A stretch of DNA of 64,000 nt from Pseudonocardiaceae bacterium (GCA_009379815.1 WHSY01000014.1:1-64000), one strand, 5' to 3'. Shown: positions 7,925 to 18,052, counted from the stretch's first letter. The notes: generated by a model not told the origin, from the sequence alone. Made by a program: numbers and translations.

Positions 7925-8887
7925 ATGGCGGAGCTGTGGAACGTAGGGGTGCTGGCCGGGGACGGGGTCGCCCCGTTCGAGCTGGGTGTGGCCTGCGAGG
8001 TCTTCGGCACCGATCGCAGCGAGCAGGGGCTGCCCGTGCACGACTTCGCGGTCTGCGGCATCGAGGCCGGCCCCGTCCGGACCAAGAGCGGGTTCCACAT
8101 CCATGCGCCGCACGGCCTCGACCGCCTCGCCGAAGCCGACCTGGTGCTGGTGCCCCCGATGGACGAGCCCGCGCCACCGTCGGTGCCGGCCGCGGTCATC
8201 ACGGCGCTGCGGGCGGCGGTCGGCCGGGGAGCGTGGGTGGCGGGCCTGTGCACCGGGGTCTTCGCGCTCGGGTACGCCGGATTGCTGGACGGCCGCCGCG
8301 CCGCGGTGCACTGGAACGCGGCGGCCGCGTTCGAGTCGGCGTTCCCGAAGGTCGAGCTGGATCCCTTCGTGCTCTACGTCGCCGAGCCCCCGGTGTTCAC
8401 CAGCGCCGGCACCGCGGCGGCCATCGACCTGTGCCTGCACCTGGTGCGCGAGAGCTACGGCTCGCAGGTGGCCAACGCCATCGCCCGGCGGATGGTCGTT
8501 CCGCCGCACCGCGACGGTGGCCAGGCCCAGTACATCGAGCTGCCGGTGCCCACAGCCGCCGATGCGCTGACCCCCGTGCTCGCCTGGCTCCAGCAACACC
8601 TCGACCGTGAGCTGAACGTGCCGGAGCTGGCCCGCAGGGCGCACATGTCGCCTCGCACCTTCGCCCGCCGATTCGCCGCCGAGACCGGGACGACACCGCA
8701 CCACTGGCTGACCACACAGCGGGTCATACATGCCCAGTGGCTACTCGAGACCACCCACCACGACATCGAGACCATCGCCCGAAGCTGCGGCTTCGGCAAC
8801 GCCAGCACGTTGCGCCACCACTTCAACCAGCGGCTCGGCACGACACCCACCAGCTACCGGCGGACGTTCGCCAGCGCCGCGTCGTGA
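7925..8887 (+). CDS. GlxA-family transcriptional regulator (DJ-1/PfpI domain plus AraC HTH)
   Basis: 320-residue regulator. Residues about 5-170 are a class-I-amidotransferase-like DJ-1/PfpI domain (nucleophile-elbow region GLCTGVFALG, then AVHWN). The C-terminal 100 residues are an AraC-type double HTH: LNVPELARRAHMSPRTFARRFAAETGTTPHHW and IETIARSCGFGNASTLRHHF. Such proteins usually respond to small metabolites and are activators. I chose ATG 7925 because the sequence before it is intergenic; nothing nearby is an obvious target, so its regulon is unknown. Confidence 0.9.
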   Translation: MAELWNVGVLAGDGVAPFELGVACEVFGTDRSEQGLPVHDFAVCGIEAGPVRTKSGFHIHAPHGLDRLAEADLVLVPPMDEPAPPSVPAAVITALRAAVGRGAWVAGLCTGVFALGYAGLLDGRRAAVHWNAAAAFESAFPKVELDPFVLYVAEPPVFTSAGTAAAIDLCLHLVRESYGSQVANAIARRMVVPPHRDGGQAQYIELPVPTAADALTPVLAWLQQHLDRELNVPELARRAHMSPRTFARRFAAETGTTPHHWLTTQRVIHAQWLLETTHHDIETIARSCGFGNASTLRHHFNQRLGTTPTSYRRTFASAAS

Positions 8888-8913
8888 TCGGCTCCCACCC
8901 GCAGGTGCCTCCG

Positions 8914-10446
8914 TCAGCCAACCCCCTCGGTGATCCGATAGCGCTCGAGGATGTCGCGGGCCGCGGGCAGCACCCGCTGCCGTTCGTCGGGAACGAGGCC
9001 GACGCGGGTGCGCCGGTCGAGCAGGTCGTCCACGTCCAGGGCGCCCTCGTGCCGCAGTGCCCACAGCAGCTCGGCACCGGTGGTCGCCACGCCGGGGGCC
9101 AGCGGTTGCGCCAGCACCGGATCGCCGGCGGCCTCCTCGAGCACCGCCGGAGCCTCCGTGCCGTAGCGCTCGAGCAGCCGTCGCGGCACCGGCAGCGCGG
9201 CCAGCCTGGCGGGCGGTGCTGCGCCGACCAGCGGTAGCCGCGCAGTGCGGCACGGCCCGGCGGGCACGCTCGCCCGTCGCGCAGCCTCGTCCACCGCGTC
9301 GGCCGCCATCAGCCGGTAGGTCGTGAGCTTGCCGCCGGTCACGGTGACGATTCCGTCGTGGGATACGAGCACCGCGTGGCGGCGGGAGACGTCGGCTGTG
9401 GAGCCGTCGCCGGTGTCGAGCAGCGGCCGCAACCCGGCGAAGGCGCCGAGGACGTCACTACGCTGCAGCGGTCGTTCGAGCACGGTGCCCAGCACGTCGA
9501 GCAGGAACCCGATGTCACCCTCCGGCGGCTGCGGCACATCGGGCGGTGGCCCGTCGAGCGCCTCGTCGGTCAGGCCGGCCAGGACCCGGCCGTCGCCCTG
9601 CGGCAGCGCGAAGACGAACCGCGCGGGCTTGCCGGGCACCGGAACGGTGATGGCCGCGCCGAGCCCGCCGAAGGCCTCGTCGGGCAGCACGATGTGGGTG
9701 CCGCGGGACAGCCGCAGCGCCACGTCGGGGACCAGCTGCCCGGCCCACACCCCGGTGGCGTTGACCACCGCGCGGGCGTGCAGCCGGTGGCGCTGCCCGG
9801 TGCGGGTGTCGGTGACCAGCGCGCCGTCGCCATGCAGTTCGTCGACCCGGCACCGGGTGATGATGCGGGCGCCGTGGCCGGCCGCGGTGCGGGCGAGCGA
9901 GGTGACCAGCCGCGCGTCGTCGACCAGCTGCCCGTCCCAGGACAGCAACCCACCCCGCAGGCCCAGCGTGCGCAGCGCGGGCACCTTTCGCGCCGCCTCC
10001 ACGCCCGACAGCCGCCGGGACCGCGGCAGCATGCGCCGCGACGTCCCGGCGTAGCCGCGCAGCAGGTCACCTGCGGCGAACGCGGCACGTACCGGCAGCT
10101 CCTCCCACCGTGCCACGGCCGGCGTCAGCGGCAGCAGCATCGGCAGCGCACGGATCAGGTGCGGCGCGATCGCCTCCATCAGCCTGCCCCGCTCGACCGC
10201 GCTTTCCCGCGCGATCCCGAACTCGAGGTTCGCCAGGTAGCGCAACCCACCGTGCACCAGCTTCGAACTCCACCGCGACGTGCCGAACGCGAGGTCGTGC
10301 GCGTCGACCGCGGCGACCGACAGGCCCCGCGAGGCAGCGTCGAGCGCGACCCCGGCACCGGTCACGCCGAGGCCCACGACGAGCAGGTCGACGGTGGTGC
10401 CACCGGCGAGCTCGTCGAGCTCGGCTGCCCGCCTATTTTCGTGCAA
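8914..10446 (-). CDS. glpD: FAD-dependent glycerol-3-phosphate dehydrogenase
   Basis: About 510-residue membrane-associated flavoenzyme oxidising sn-glycerol 3-phosphate to dihydroxyacetone phosphate. The N-terminal dinucleotide fold is DLLVVGLGVTGAGVALDAASRG, then TSRWSSKLVHGGLRYL, the GlpD signature. VTGGKLTTYRLMAADAVD and the C-terminal DAO_C domain follow. The start is uncertain: an upstream in-frame GTG at 10494 lies inside a dispersed palindrome, so its first residues would be encoded by the repeat; I prefer TTG 10446. Together with the TetR, flavoprotein and kinase genes next to it, the order matches M. tuberculosis Rv2249c-Rv2252. Confidence 0.9.
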   Translation of the reverse strand: MHENRRAAELDELAGGTTVDLLVVGLGVTGAGVALDAASRGLSVAAVDAHDLAFGTSRWSSKLVHGGLRYLANLEFGIARESAVERGRLMEAIAPHLIRALPMLLPLTPAVARWEELPVRAAFAAGDLLRGYAGTSRRMLPRSRRLSGVEAARKVPALRTLGLRGGLLSWDGQLVDDARLVTSLARTAAGHGARIITRCRVDELHGDGALVTDTRTGQRHRLHARAVVNATGVWAGQLVPDVALRLSRGTHIVLPDEAFGGLGAAITVPVPGKPARFVFALPQGDGRVLAGLTDEALDGPPPDVPQPPEGDIGFLLDVLGTVLERPLQRSDVLGAFAGLRPLLDTGDGSTADVSRRHAVLVSHDGIVTVTGGKLTTYRLMAADAVDEAARRASVPAGPCRTARLPLVGAAPPARLAALPVPRRLLERYGTEAPAVLEEAAGDPVLAQPLAPGVATTGAELLWALRHEGALDVDDLLDRRTRVGLVPDERQRVLPAARDILERYRITEGVG

Positions 10447-10454
10447 GCTTGCTC

Positions 10455-10494
10455 GTGAGTGGGGATGCGAGCCATGACTCGCATCGCCACTCAC
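10455..10494. repeat. 40-bp dispersed palindrome, family 1, copy 1
   Basis: Arms GTGAGTGGGGATGCGAG and CTCGCATCGCCACTCAC surround the loop CCATGA; one mismatch between arms. The same element with perfect arms is found at 39431-39470. It lies between glpD and the tetR gene, overlaps the last bases of tetR, and supplies a spurious upstream start codon for glpD. Confidence 0.85.
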
Positions 10495-11099
10495 GAGGGG
10501 TCCCCGGGCGCGAGGTAGCGGTCGAGCATGATGGCGAGCTGCTCGTCGAGCGCCTCCAGCGAGCAGCCGTCGGTCATGGTCGCGGCAGAGATCACGAACG
10601 ACTGCCCGGTGAGCATCACCGCGCGCGCCAGCAGCGCGGGATCGCCGTCGCGGACCTGGCCCTCGGCCTGCCCGTTGCGCAGCAACTGCTCGACCGTCGT
10701 CAGTATCGCGTCGGTGCTGCGACCGCGGCGGTGGAACACGTACGGCAGCAGCAGTTCGGGGTCGACGTCACGGAACTTGCGGAACAGCGGGTGGTCGCGG
10801 ATGCCGGCGACGGCGCCGACGACGATGCCGACGAGGGTGCGTCGCGAGGGGTGCTCGCATGCCCGTGCCACCTCCGCCTCGACCAGCCCGGTCCACTCCC
10901 GGGTGTGCAGCGACGCGAGCAGCGAGTCCGCGTCGGGCCAACGGCGGTAGACCGTCGGCCGCGACACCCCGAGCCGCCGGGCGACCTCGGCCAGCGTGGT
11001 GTGACGGGCGCCGACCGCCAGTACCGCGTCGCGAGCCGCGTCCAGCACGGCATCGTCGGTGAGGACCGGGGGACGCCCGGGCTTGTTTTTCTGTGACAT
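10491..11099 (-). CDS. TetR-family regulator
   Basis: 202-residue repressor with an N-terminal HTH, TTLAEVARRLGVSRPTVYRRWPDADSLLASL, and a helical ligand domain. It is transcribed divergently from the flavoprotein gene at 11121 with only 21 bp between the start codons, and the inverted repeat TGACA-TGGAG-TGTCA overlaps its own start. It is therefore likely to repress itself and the divergent pair. Position and orientation match Rv2250c of M. tuberculosis, the TetR between glpD1 and the Rv2251 flavoprotein. Confidence 0.88.
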   Translation of the reverse strand: MSQKNKPGRPPVLTDDAVLDAARDAVLAVGARHTTLAEVARRLGVSRPTVYRRWPDADSLLASLHTREWTGLVEAEVARACEHPSRRTLVGIVVGAVAGIRDHPLFRKFRDVDPELLLPYVFHRRGRSTDAILTTVEQLLRNGQAEGQVRDGDPALLARAVMLTGQSFVISAATMTDGCSLEALDEQLAIMLDRYLAPGDPS

Positions 11100-11108
11100 G
11101 GAGTGTCA
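11094..11108. promoter_or_regulatory. probable TetR operator
   Basis: Inverted repeat TGACA-TGGAG-TGTCA in the 21-bp gap between divergent tetR and flavoprotein genes, overlapping the tetR start codon. The position suggests autoregulation and control of both directions. Confidence 0.5.
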
Positions 11109-11120
11109 GAGTGTAAAACA

Positions 11121-12719
11121 ATGACGCGATCCGGAACAGCCCCGTCATGGTCGGGCTGGGGTGATCCCGCCCTGGTGCCGACACTGCCCGAGCCGGTGGT
11201 AACCCTGCTCGGGCAGGCGCTCGGGGTCACCCCGCCCCGGGCGGCGCCCGTAGCGATGGCCGACGTGTCGCTGCCCGAGCCCGACCTGCCCGGTGGCTGT
11301 CGTGACGAGCTGGTCGCGCTGCTGGGCGCCGAGCAGGTGCGCGACGATCGCGAGTCGCGGATCCGCCACACCCGGGGCAAGTCGACGCCGGACCTGGTGC
11401 GGCTGCGCGGCGGTGACGCCGGCGACGCGCCGGATCTGGTGGTGCTGCCGGGCAGCCACGACGAGGTGGCGGCGGTGTTGCGGAGCTGCGCGCAGCACCG
11501 GGTGGCCGTGGTGCCGTTCGGGGGAGGCACCTCGGTCGTCGGCGGCCTGACGGCACGGCGGGCGGGGTTGCGCGGCGTGCTCGCGCTCGACCTGGCCCGG
11601 ATGAACCGGCTGCTGGCCGTCGACGCCGAATCGCGGACCGCGACCCTTCAGCCCGGCCTGCTGGCCCCGCAGGCCGAGGAGCTGCTCGGCGCCCACGGCT
11701 TCACGCTCGGGCATTTCCCGCAGTCGTTCGAGTACGCGAGCATCGGCGGCTTCGCCGCGACGCGCTCGGCCGGGCAGGCTTCGGCGGGCTACGGCCGATT
11801 CGACGAGATGGTCGTCGGGCTGACCGTCGCCACCCCGCAGGGCAGCCTCGAGCTCGGCCGCGCACCGGCATCGGCCGCCGGGCCCGACCTGCGCCAGCTC
11901 ATCCTCGGTTCGGAGGGCGCGCTCGGCGTCGTGACGGCCGTGACGGTACGGGTGGCTGCGGCACCGGAGCGGCGGATCTACGACGGCTGGCGCTTCGGGT
12001 CGTTTCCCGACGGCATGGCGGCGCTGCGCCGGCTGGCCCAGGACGGGCCGCGCCCGACCGTGCTCCGGCTGTCGGACGAGACCGAGACCGCGGTGGGCCT
12101 GGCCCGACCCGGCCGGCTCGGGTCGGCGCCCTCCGACGGCTGCCTGGTCATCGCGGGCTACGAGGGCGCGCCGACCGACGTGACCGCTCGCCGTGACGCC
12201 GCGTCGGCCGAGCTCGCGGGATGTGGCGGCGAGCCGCTGGGCGCCGAGGTGGGGCAGGCGTGGCAGCGGCAGCGCTACGCCGGTCCCTACCTGCGCGACG
12301 CGCTGCTCGACGCCGGTGCGTTCGCCGAGACTCTCGAGACCGCGACGTTCTGGTCGGGCATGGGCGAGCTGTACGAGGCGGTGCGCACCGCCCTGACCGA
12401 GGAGCTGACGGCGCAGGGCACTCCGCCGCTGGTGGCGTGCCACGTCTCGCACGTCTACGCCACCGGCGCGTCGCTGTACTTCACCGTGGCCTGCGCGCAG
12501 GCGTGCGACCCGCTCGCGCAGTGGCAGCGGGCCAAGACCGCCGCCGGCGATGCGATCCTGGCCGCCGGCGCCACCATCACCCACCACCACGGCGTCGGCG
12601 CCGACCACCGCGAGCACTACGCCCGCGAGGTCGGCCCGCTGGCCGTCGACGTGCTGCGCGCGGTCAAGGACCGGCTGGACCCGGCCGGGATCCTCAACCC
12701 CGGCGTCCTGGTGGGCTGA
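11121..12719 (+). CDS. FAD-binding oxidase, alkylglycerone-phosphate synthase-like
   Basis: 532-residue flavoprotein of the PCMH/VAO superfamily. The FAD domain contains VVLPGSHDEVAAVLRSCAQHRVAVVPFGGGTSVVGG and later SFEYASIGGFAATRSAG and ILGSEGALGVVTAV. The C-terminal FAD-linked oxidase part includes ITHHHGVGADHREHY, the histidine-rich motif typical of alkylglycerone-phosphate synthases, and ends VKDRLDPAGILNPGVLVG. It could form an ether bond on acyl-DHAP or oxidise a related glycerol compound. It is followed 1 bp later by dagK, and the pair corresponds to Rv2251-Rv2252. Confidence 0.85.
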   Translation: MTRSGTAPSWSGWGDPALVPTLPEPVVTLLGQALGVTPPRAAPVAMADVSLPEPDLPGGCRDELVALLGAEQVRDDRESRIRHTRGKSTPDLVRLRGGDAGDAPDLVVLPGSHDEVAAVLRSCAQHRVAVVPFGGGTSVVGGLTARRAGLRGVLALDLARMNRLLAVDAESRTATLQPGLLAPQAEELLGAHGFTLGHFPQSFEYASIGGFAATRSAGQASAGYGRFDEMVVGLTVATPQGSLELGRAPASAAGPDLRQLILGSEGALGVVTAVTVRVAAAPERRIYDGWRFGSFPDGMAALRRLAQDGPRPTVLRLSDETETAVGLARPGRLGSAPSDGCLVIAGYEGAPTDVTARRDAASAELAGCGGEPLGAEVGQAWQRQRYAGPYLRDALLDAGAFAETLETATFWSGMGELYEAVRTALTEELTAQGTPPLVACHVSHVYATGASLYFTVACAQACDPLAQWQRAKTAAGDAILAAGATITHHHGVGADHREHYAREVGPLAVDVLRAVKDRLDPAGILNPGVLVG

Positions 12720-12720
12720 C

Positions 12721-13602
12721 GTGCGCTCGTTCACCGCCGTGGTCAACCCGGTGGCCGGCGGGGGTCGGGCCACCGCGGCGCTGCTACCGGTCGCCCGGCT
12801 GCTGCGGGAAGCCGGTGCCGCCGTCGCCGTGCACCACAGCCGCAGCCTCGAGCACGCGGGGATGCTGGCCCGTGACGCGGCCGGCGAGGGTGACGTCGTG
12901 CTGGCCGTCGGCGGCGACGGCGCCGTCGGCGCGCTCGCCGGGCCGGTGATCGACGCGGACGGCGTGCTGGGGATCGTTCCGGCCGGCCGGGGCAACGACT
13001 TCGCACGGCAGGTGGGCCTGCCCGGCGATCCGGCCCGGCTCGCCCGGATTCTGCTGCACGCCCCCGGAACCCCGGTCGACGTGATCACCGTGGCCGATCG
13101 CGTCGTGGTCGGCAGCGTCCATGCGGGGATCGACTCGGTGGCCACCGAACTGGTCAACCGGGTCCGGTTCGTGCCCGGCGCGATCGCCTACCCGGCCGCG
13201 GCACTCGGCGCGCTGGTGGCCTGGCGCCCCGCCTGCTACACTCTCGATCTCGACGGCTCGCGCCACCGGTTTCACGGCTACACCGTGGTGGCCGCCAACT
13301 CCGGCTACTACGGGCACGGCCTCCATGTCGCCCCGGCCGCACGGGTCGACGACGGCCTGCTCGACGTCGTCGCCGTGCACCACGTGCCGCGCCGGACCTT
13401 CCTCGCCGGCTTCCGCCAGCTGCCGGCGGGCACCCACGTGAACCGGCCCGAGGTCCAGCTGCTGCGTGGCAGCGAGCTGGCGCTGAATGCCGATCGCCCG
13501 CTGCACCTCTACGGCGACGGCGAGCCGATCACCCGGCTGCCCGCCACCGCCCGGATCCGGCCCTCGGCGCTACGACTGCTCGCCCCGGCCCTGGCCAGGT
13601 AG
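12721..13602 (+). CDS. dagK: diacylglycerol/lipid kinase
   Basis: 293-residue member of the DAGK/sphingosine-kinase family, phosphorylating a lipid or glycerol-lipid hydroxyl with ATP. Visible are VNPVAGGGRA at the N-terminus, the nucleotide-binding VVLAVGGDGAVGALA, IVPAGRGNDFARQVGLP, and the C-terminal RPLHLYGDGEPI strand. The start is a GTG one base after the flavoprotein stop, so the two are co-translated. The M. tuberculosis counterpart, Rv2252, phosphorylates diacylglycerol in phosphatidylinositol mannoside synthesis. The gene is followed by a large palindrome at 13603-13685. Confidence 0.88.
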   Translation: MRSFTAVVNPVAGGGRATAALLPVARLLREAGAAVAVHHSRSLEHAGMLARDAAGEGDVVLAVGGDGAVGALAGPVIDADGVLGIVPAGRGNDFARQVGLPGDPARLARILLHAPGTPVDVITVADRVVVGSVHAGIDSVATELVNRVRFVPGAIAYPAAALGALVAWRPACYTLDLDGSRHRFHGYTVVAANSGYYGHGLHVAPAARVDDGLLDVVAVHHVPRRTFLAGFRQLPAGTHVNRPEVQLLRGSELALNADRPLHLYGDGEPITRLPATARIRPSALRLLAPALAR

Positions 13603-14963
<1,361 letters not shown>

Positions 14964-14979
14964 GCGTCCCCTCTCAGCG

Positions 14980-15220
14980 ACCATCCTCCTCGGCCTCCGC
15001 ACGGCTCAGCGGCTGGGCGTGGACGAGCAGCCCGAGGATCGGCGCGGCGTCGGCGTGCTCGTCGCCGCCCGCGTCGAGCCGGTGCTGGCCGCCGCCCGGC
15101 ACGCTCGGCTCGTCTACCCGGGGCCGATCGGGCAGCTGATCGCCAGGGAACTCGCCGCCTACGCAGAGCTCGGCTGGCTGTTGTCGTCGGACGCGCTGCC
15201 GGAGCAAGTGTCCTGGGTAA
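14980..15220 (+). pseudogene. possible remnant of a small conserved protein
   Basis: The 340 bp between glf and the toxin gene hold no intact gene. One forward frame reads smoothly as LLGLRTAQRLGV, then LVAARVEPVL and ARLVYPGPIGQLIARELAAYAELG. This looks like a short soluble protein recurrent in actinobacteria, but the frame has no convincing start and runs on into the antisense of the toxin gene. I treat it as a possible remnant at the glf-side edge of the accessory region. Confidence 0.28.
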
Positions 15221-15303
15221 ACGCCTCCCGGCTCGGGCCCCAGGGCGTCTGCAGCCCGTCTGACGCACGGTCCGCGGCGCCGCCGAGCAACGCGGGCGCC
15301 ACG

Positions 15304-15612
15304 TCAAGGTTGACGGAAGACGCGGTTCCCACCGATGCGTCGCCACCTGATGCCGGACGCTCCATCGATCTCGACCCATTCGAACGTGGCACGACCGTCC
15401 GGCCCGGAGAACGACCACGTCATCTCCCACACACGAGGAGCGCTGGCGACCTTCTTGACCCGCAGGTTCGACGGCCACGCCTGACCCGGGTCGGCGACGA
15501 TCCGTTCAGCTGCGGCATGCAAGGCCTTGATCGAGGTACGGCACATCTCGCGTTCGGGGTCGCTGAGCCGTTCCCAGTCGGCCTTGAACGTGTCGGTGCG
15601 CTCGAACCTCAC
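15304..15612 (-). CDS. RelE/ParE-like toxin
   Basis: 102-residue basic protein: FERTDTFKADWERLSDPEREM, then WPSNLRVKKVASAPRVWEMTWSF, ATFEWVE and RWRRIGGNRVF. The size, the FK..W..L start and the late Arg/His-rich strand fit the RelE/ParE mRNA-interferase or gyrase-poison fold. The GTG start overlaps the stop codon of the antitoxin gene (GTGA), the usual antitoxin-first arrangement. Whether it cleaves mRNA is not decidable from sequence. Confidence 0.7.
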   Translation of the reverse strand: MRFERTDTFKADWERLSDPEREMCRTSIKALHAAAERIVADPGQAWPSNLRVKKVASAPRVWEMTWSFSGPDGRATFEWVEIDGASGIRWRRIGGNRVFRQP

Positions 15613-15899
15613 GCCGCTGTGTCGAGCTCGTCGAGGAACTCGTCAGGCCCGTCGGCGACGACGACGCGTCCGGCAGCGACGTCCGCCTCGGCTGCACGTT
15701 CCATCTGCTGCCAGCGCTCGCTCCAGAACCACGCTTGATCGGCCGGAATCGCGACGAGCGGATGAAGCTCGATGACCCCGTCCGCACGTTCGACGAGCCG
15801 GACCTGCGCGCCCGGCTCGTCCAGCCGGTGCCGACGCCGGAGCTCGGACGGCAGAGCCAGGGTTCCGCGCCCTTGGACCGTCAGGTGAAACTCAGACAT
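15609..15899 (-). CDS. AbrB/MazE-type antitoxin
   Basis: 96-residue protein whose first 45 residues form an AbrB-type swapped-hairpin DNA-binding domain: FHLTVQGRGTLALPSELRRRHRLDEPGAQVRLVERADGVIELHP. The acidic C-terminal half (AAEADVAAGRVVVADGPDEFLDELD) would bind and neutralise the toxin encoded by the overlapping downstream gene. The start at 15899 gives a complete AbrB fold. It probably represses its own promoter; a short inverted repeat lies just upstream at 15904-15918. Confidence 0.75.
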   Translation of the reverse strand: MSEFHLTVQGRGTLALPSELRRRHRLDEPGAQVRLVERADGVIELHPLVAIPADQAWFWSERWQQMERAAEADVAAGRVVVADGPDEFLDELDTAA

Positions 15900-15903
15900 A
15901 CAC

Positions 15904-15918
15904 GACAGTCTAGCTGTC
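15904..15918. promoter_or_regulatory. candidate operator of the AbrB/RelE-type pair
   Basis: Inverted repeat GACAG-TCTAG-CTGTC centred a dozen bases upstream of the antitoxin start, a typical position for antitoxin autoregulation. Short, so uncertain. Confidence 0.35.
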
Positions 15919-16063
15919 ATGACGTGTGACTGCAATGCAGCTCTGCCGCAGTGCGCGGATACCGCCCTGGTGCTGGCAGTGTGGCGTCGAGCTGAAGCTG
16001 CATGCACTCACTGGGCAGGCCTGTCCGGCGGAAATGACAATGTCCTCGCGTGTCTGATCGCAC

Positions 16064-16759
16064 TCAACGCGCCGCGGGGTGGGGTCGGTCGCTCGGTGGC
16101 GAAGGGACAGCCTGGGGCCGGTCGTCGTCCGGTGGTGCCGCTGCGGCGATCGTGGCCCGGATGGCGGTGCGGCCCCGGTCGACGATCGCCGGGTCTCGGT
16201 GCAGCGTGGAGAGGTAGTTGGCCAGCTCCAGTGGGGCGTAGAGCTCGAAGGCCAGCTGCCCGGCATCGGTCGCCGGGTCGAGCTCGCCCCGCTGTCGGGC
16301 GGTGTCGACCAGCCCCTCGAGCAGGCCCAGCCAGCCTCGCTGTCCGGTGACGACCTCGTCGTGGACCGGCCCGGTCTGTGCGTCGAATTCGGCGAGCAGG
16401 TGGGCGAAGAAGCAGCCGCCGGGGAACACCCCTCGCTCGACGTAGGACAGGTACGCCTCGCAGAGGCCCTCGAGCCGCGCCAGCCCGTCGGGCGCGGCCA
16501 GGCCCGGTCCGAGGACCTCGCGCTCGAAGACCTCCCCGGCCGCCGCGATCGTCTCCTGCTGCAGCCGCTGCTTCGAGCGGAAGTGGGCGAACACCCCGCT
16601 CTTGCTCACCCCGAGCTCCTCGGCGAGCCGACCGACCGTCAGGCTGCCCAGACCTTCGATCGAGGCCACCCGCATGGCTGCCGCCAGAATCGCGGTGTGG
16701 GTCTGCTCGCCGTCCGAGCGCCGCCGAGGCCCGTCGGTGGTGCTGTCCTGATCCGCCAT
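16064..16759 (-). CDS. TetR-family regulator
   Basis: 231-residue repressor. HTH: LGSLTVGRLAEELGVSKSGVFAHFRSKQRLQQET; ligand domain with CEAYLSYVERGVFPGGCFFAHLLAEFD, a TetR_C_16-like pattern, and a proline-rich C-terminal tail. The ATG at 16759 was chosen because the sequence before it holds the shared promoter. It is divergent from the alpha/beta hydrolase at 16858, with two related palindromic sites in the 98-bp gap, so it probably represses both genes. Confidence 0.88.
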   Translation of the reverse strand: MADQDSTTDGPRRRSDGEQTHTAILAAAMRVASIEGLGSLTVGRLAEELGVSKSGVFAHFRSKQRLQQETIAAAGEVFEREVLGPGLAAPDGLARLEGLCEAYLSYVERGVFPGGCFFAHLLAEFDAQTGPVHDEVVTGQRGWLGLLEGLVDTARQRGELDPATDAGQLAFELYAPLELANYLSTLHRDPAIVDRGRTAIRATIAAAAPPDDDRPQAVPSPPSDRPHPAAR

Positions 16760-16771
16760 CGTTGACAAGAT

Positions 16772-16810
16772 AGCACGATCGTGCCACATTAGATCGCACG
16801 GTCATGCTAT
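16772..16810. promoter_or_regulatory. tandem TetR operator candidates
   Basis: GCACGATCGTGC at 16773-16784 is a perfect palindrome inside TAGCACGATCGTGCCA. A second site, read on the minus strand as TAGCATGACCGTGCGA, follows at about 16793-16809. Both lie in the gap between divergent tetR and hydrolase genes and share the pattern TAGCAYGAYCGTGC. Confidence 0.5.
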
Positions 16811-16857
16811 GTATACCCGCTGTATGGCCACCGGACGCCGCGACTGAGGAGCCACCC

Positions 16858-17697
16858 ATGGAAGAGCAGCGGATTCATCGAGCCGTCTCCGACGACGGCA
16901 CCGAGATCGCCGGGCGCATCTACGGGCAGGGACCGCCCCTCGTCCTCATCCACGGCGCCATGGCCGATGGCGAGTTGGAGTGGGGTGAGCTGCTGCCGTG
17001 GCTGACCGACCGGTTCACCTGCTACGTGCCGAGCATGCGTGGACGCGGACTGAGTGGCGCCCACCCCGACCTCTCGCGCGAGGCCCGGGTCCGGGATGTC
17101 GCCGCGTTCGTCGAGAGCATCGGCGAGCCGGTGGGTCTGGTGGGGGTCTCGGGCGGGGGCATGCTGGCGCTCGGAACGGCGGCCCGCACCTCCGCGGTCA
17201 CCGCGGTCGTGGCTAGCGAGCCGGTGGTGTTCGAGGTGCTGAGCGAAGAGGTCCTCGCAGGCTTTTGGGAGGCCGTCGGGCGCATGGCCGCGGCGGCCGA
17301 GCAGGGCCGGGCCGCCGAAGCGGCCGGGACCTTCCTTGCGCTCATTGCCAACGACGAGGAGGTGGCCGCCCTGTCCGCCGACCCGGAGGGCCTCGAGGCC
17401 GTCGCCCAGTACGTGCCGGTCGATCTCGAGGAGCTCCGGGAGGCGTTCGAGTTCGACGGGCCCAGCCCGACCGACCCGTCGGTGCTCCAGCAGATCGCGG
17501 TGCCGACGCTGCTGCTGCACGGCTCGCGCACCGCACTGTCCTGGTTCACCGACAGCACCCGGCACGCCGCCGAGCACGTGCCCGACGCGACGGTGCGCGA
17601 GATCACCGACATCGGCCACCTCGGCCACCTCGTGCACCCGGACCGGGTCGCCGGTGAGCTCATCGCGTTCCTCGCTGCGGCGCCAGAACCGGCGTGA
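16858..17697 (+). CDS. alpha/beta hydrolase
   Basis: 279-residue serine hydrolase. Oxyanion region PPLVLIHGAMADGELEW, nucleophile elbow GLVGVSGGGMLAL (GxSxGG), and a late TDIGHLGHLVHPD segment providing the His. There is a helical lid between. A GAGGAGCC ribosome site precedes the ATG. It is divergently arranged with a TetR gene carrying shared operators, so it is probably induced by the regulator's ligand, perhaps an ester or lactone substrate (inference). The frame stops immediately before a DUF998 fragment in the same frame. Confidence 0.85.
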   Translation: MEEQRIHRAVSDDGTEIAGRIYGQGPPLVLIHGAMADGELEWGELLPWLTDRFTCYVPSMRGRGLSGAHPDLSREARVRDVAAFVESIGEPVGLVGVSGGGMLALGTAARTSAVTAVVASEPVVFEVLSEEVLAGFWEAVGRMAAAAEQGRAAEAAGTFLALIANDEEVAALSADPEGLEAVAQYVPVDLEELREAFEFDGPSPTDPSVLQQIAVPTLLLHGSRTALSWFTDSTRHAAEHVPDATVREITDIGHLGHLVHPDRVAGELIAFLAAAPEPA

Positions 17698-17700
17698 TCC

Positions 17701-17919
17701 GTCGGCGGCGTCGTCGGCCCGATCGCGTTCGCGCTGGTCACGATCACCCACAGCCTGGCGCGGGCGGACCACTCGCTGGTGTCGATGCCGATCAGTGCGC
17801 TGTCGGCCGGGCCGAGCGGGTGGGTCCAGAACGTGAACTTCGTCGGGCTGGGCGTGCTCCTGCTGACGGCGCTCGCCGCCCAGTTGCGGCGCAGCACCAG
17901 GTCGGCCGTCACACCCTGA
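17701..17919 (+). pseudogene. DUF998 membrane-protein fragment
   Basis: Directly after the hydrolase stop, the same frame reads VVGPIAFALVTITHSLARAD, SMPISALSAGPSGWVQNVNF and VGLGVLLLTALAAQLRR before a TGA. The S-L-GPSGWVQ..NF pattern is the N-terminal part of DUF998 integral membrane proteins; only about 70 of roughly 200 residues remain and no start codon fits. I interpret it as a truncated relic. Confidence 0.6.
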
Positions 17920-18052
17920 CGCGAACGGAGGCGCTCGGTCGCGCCGGAGCCTCGGCTGCCGCCGCGCGCGGCTCCGAGCTGACACCGCTTGTCGCTCACG
18001 GGGCAACCGCCTGAGCAGCTCCACGCTGCGCGCCCGAACCCTGGGAGGAGTC

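Noticed and set aside
10447-10494. The extra N-terminal residues of glpD from GTG 10494
   Set aside because: They are encoded by the palindrome; the same peptide-like string appears at the unrelated 39431 copy.
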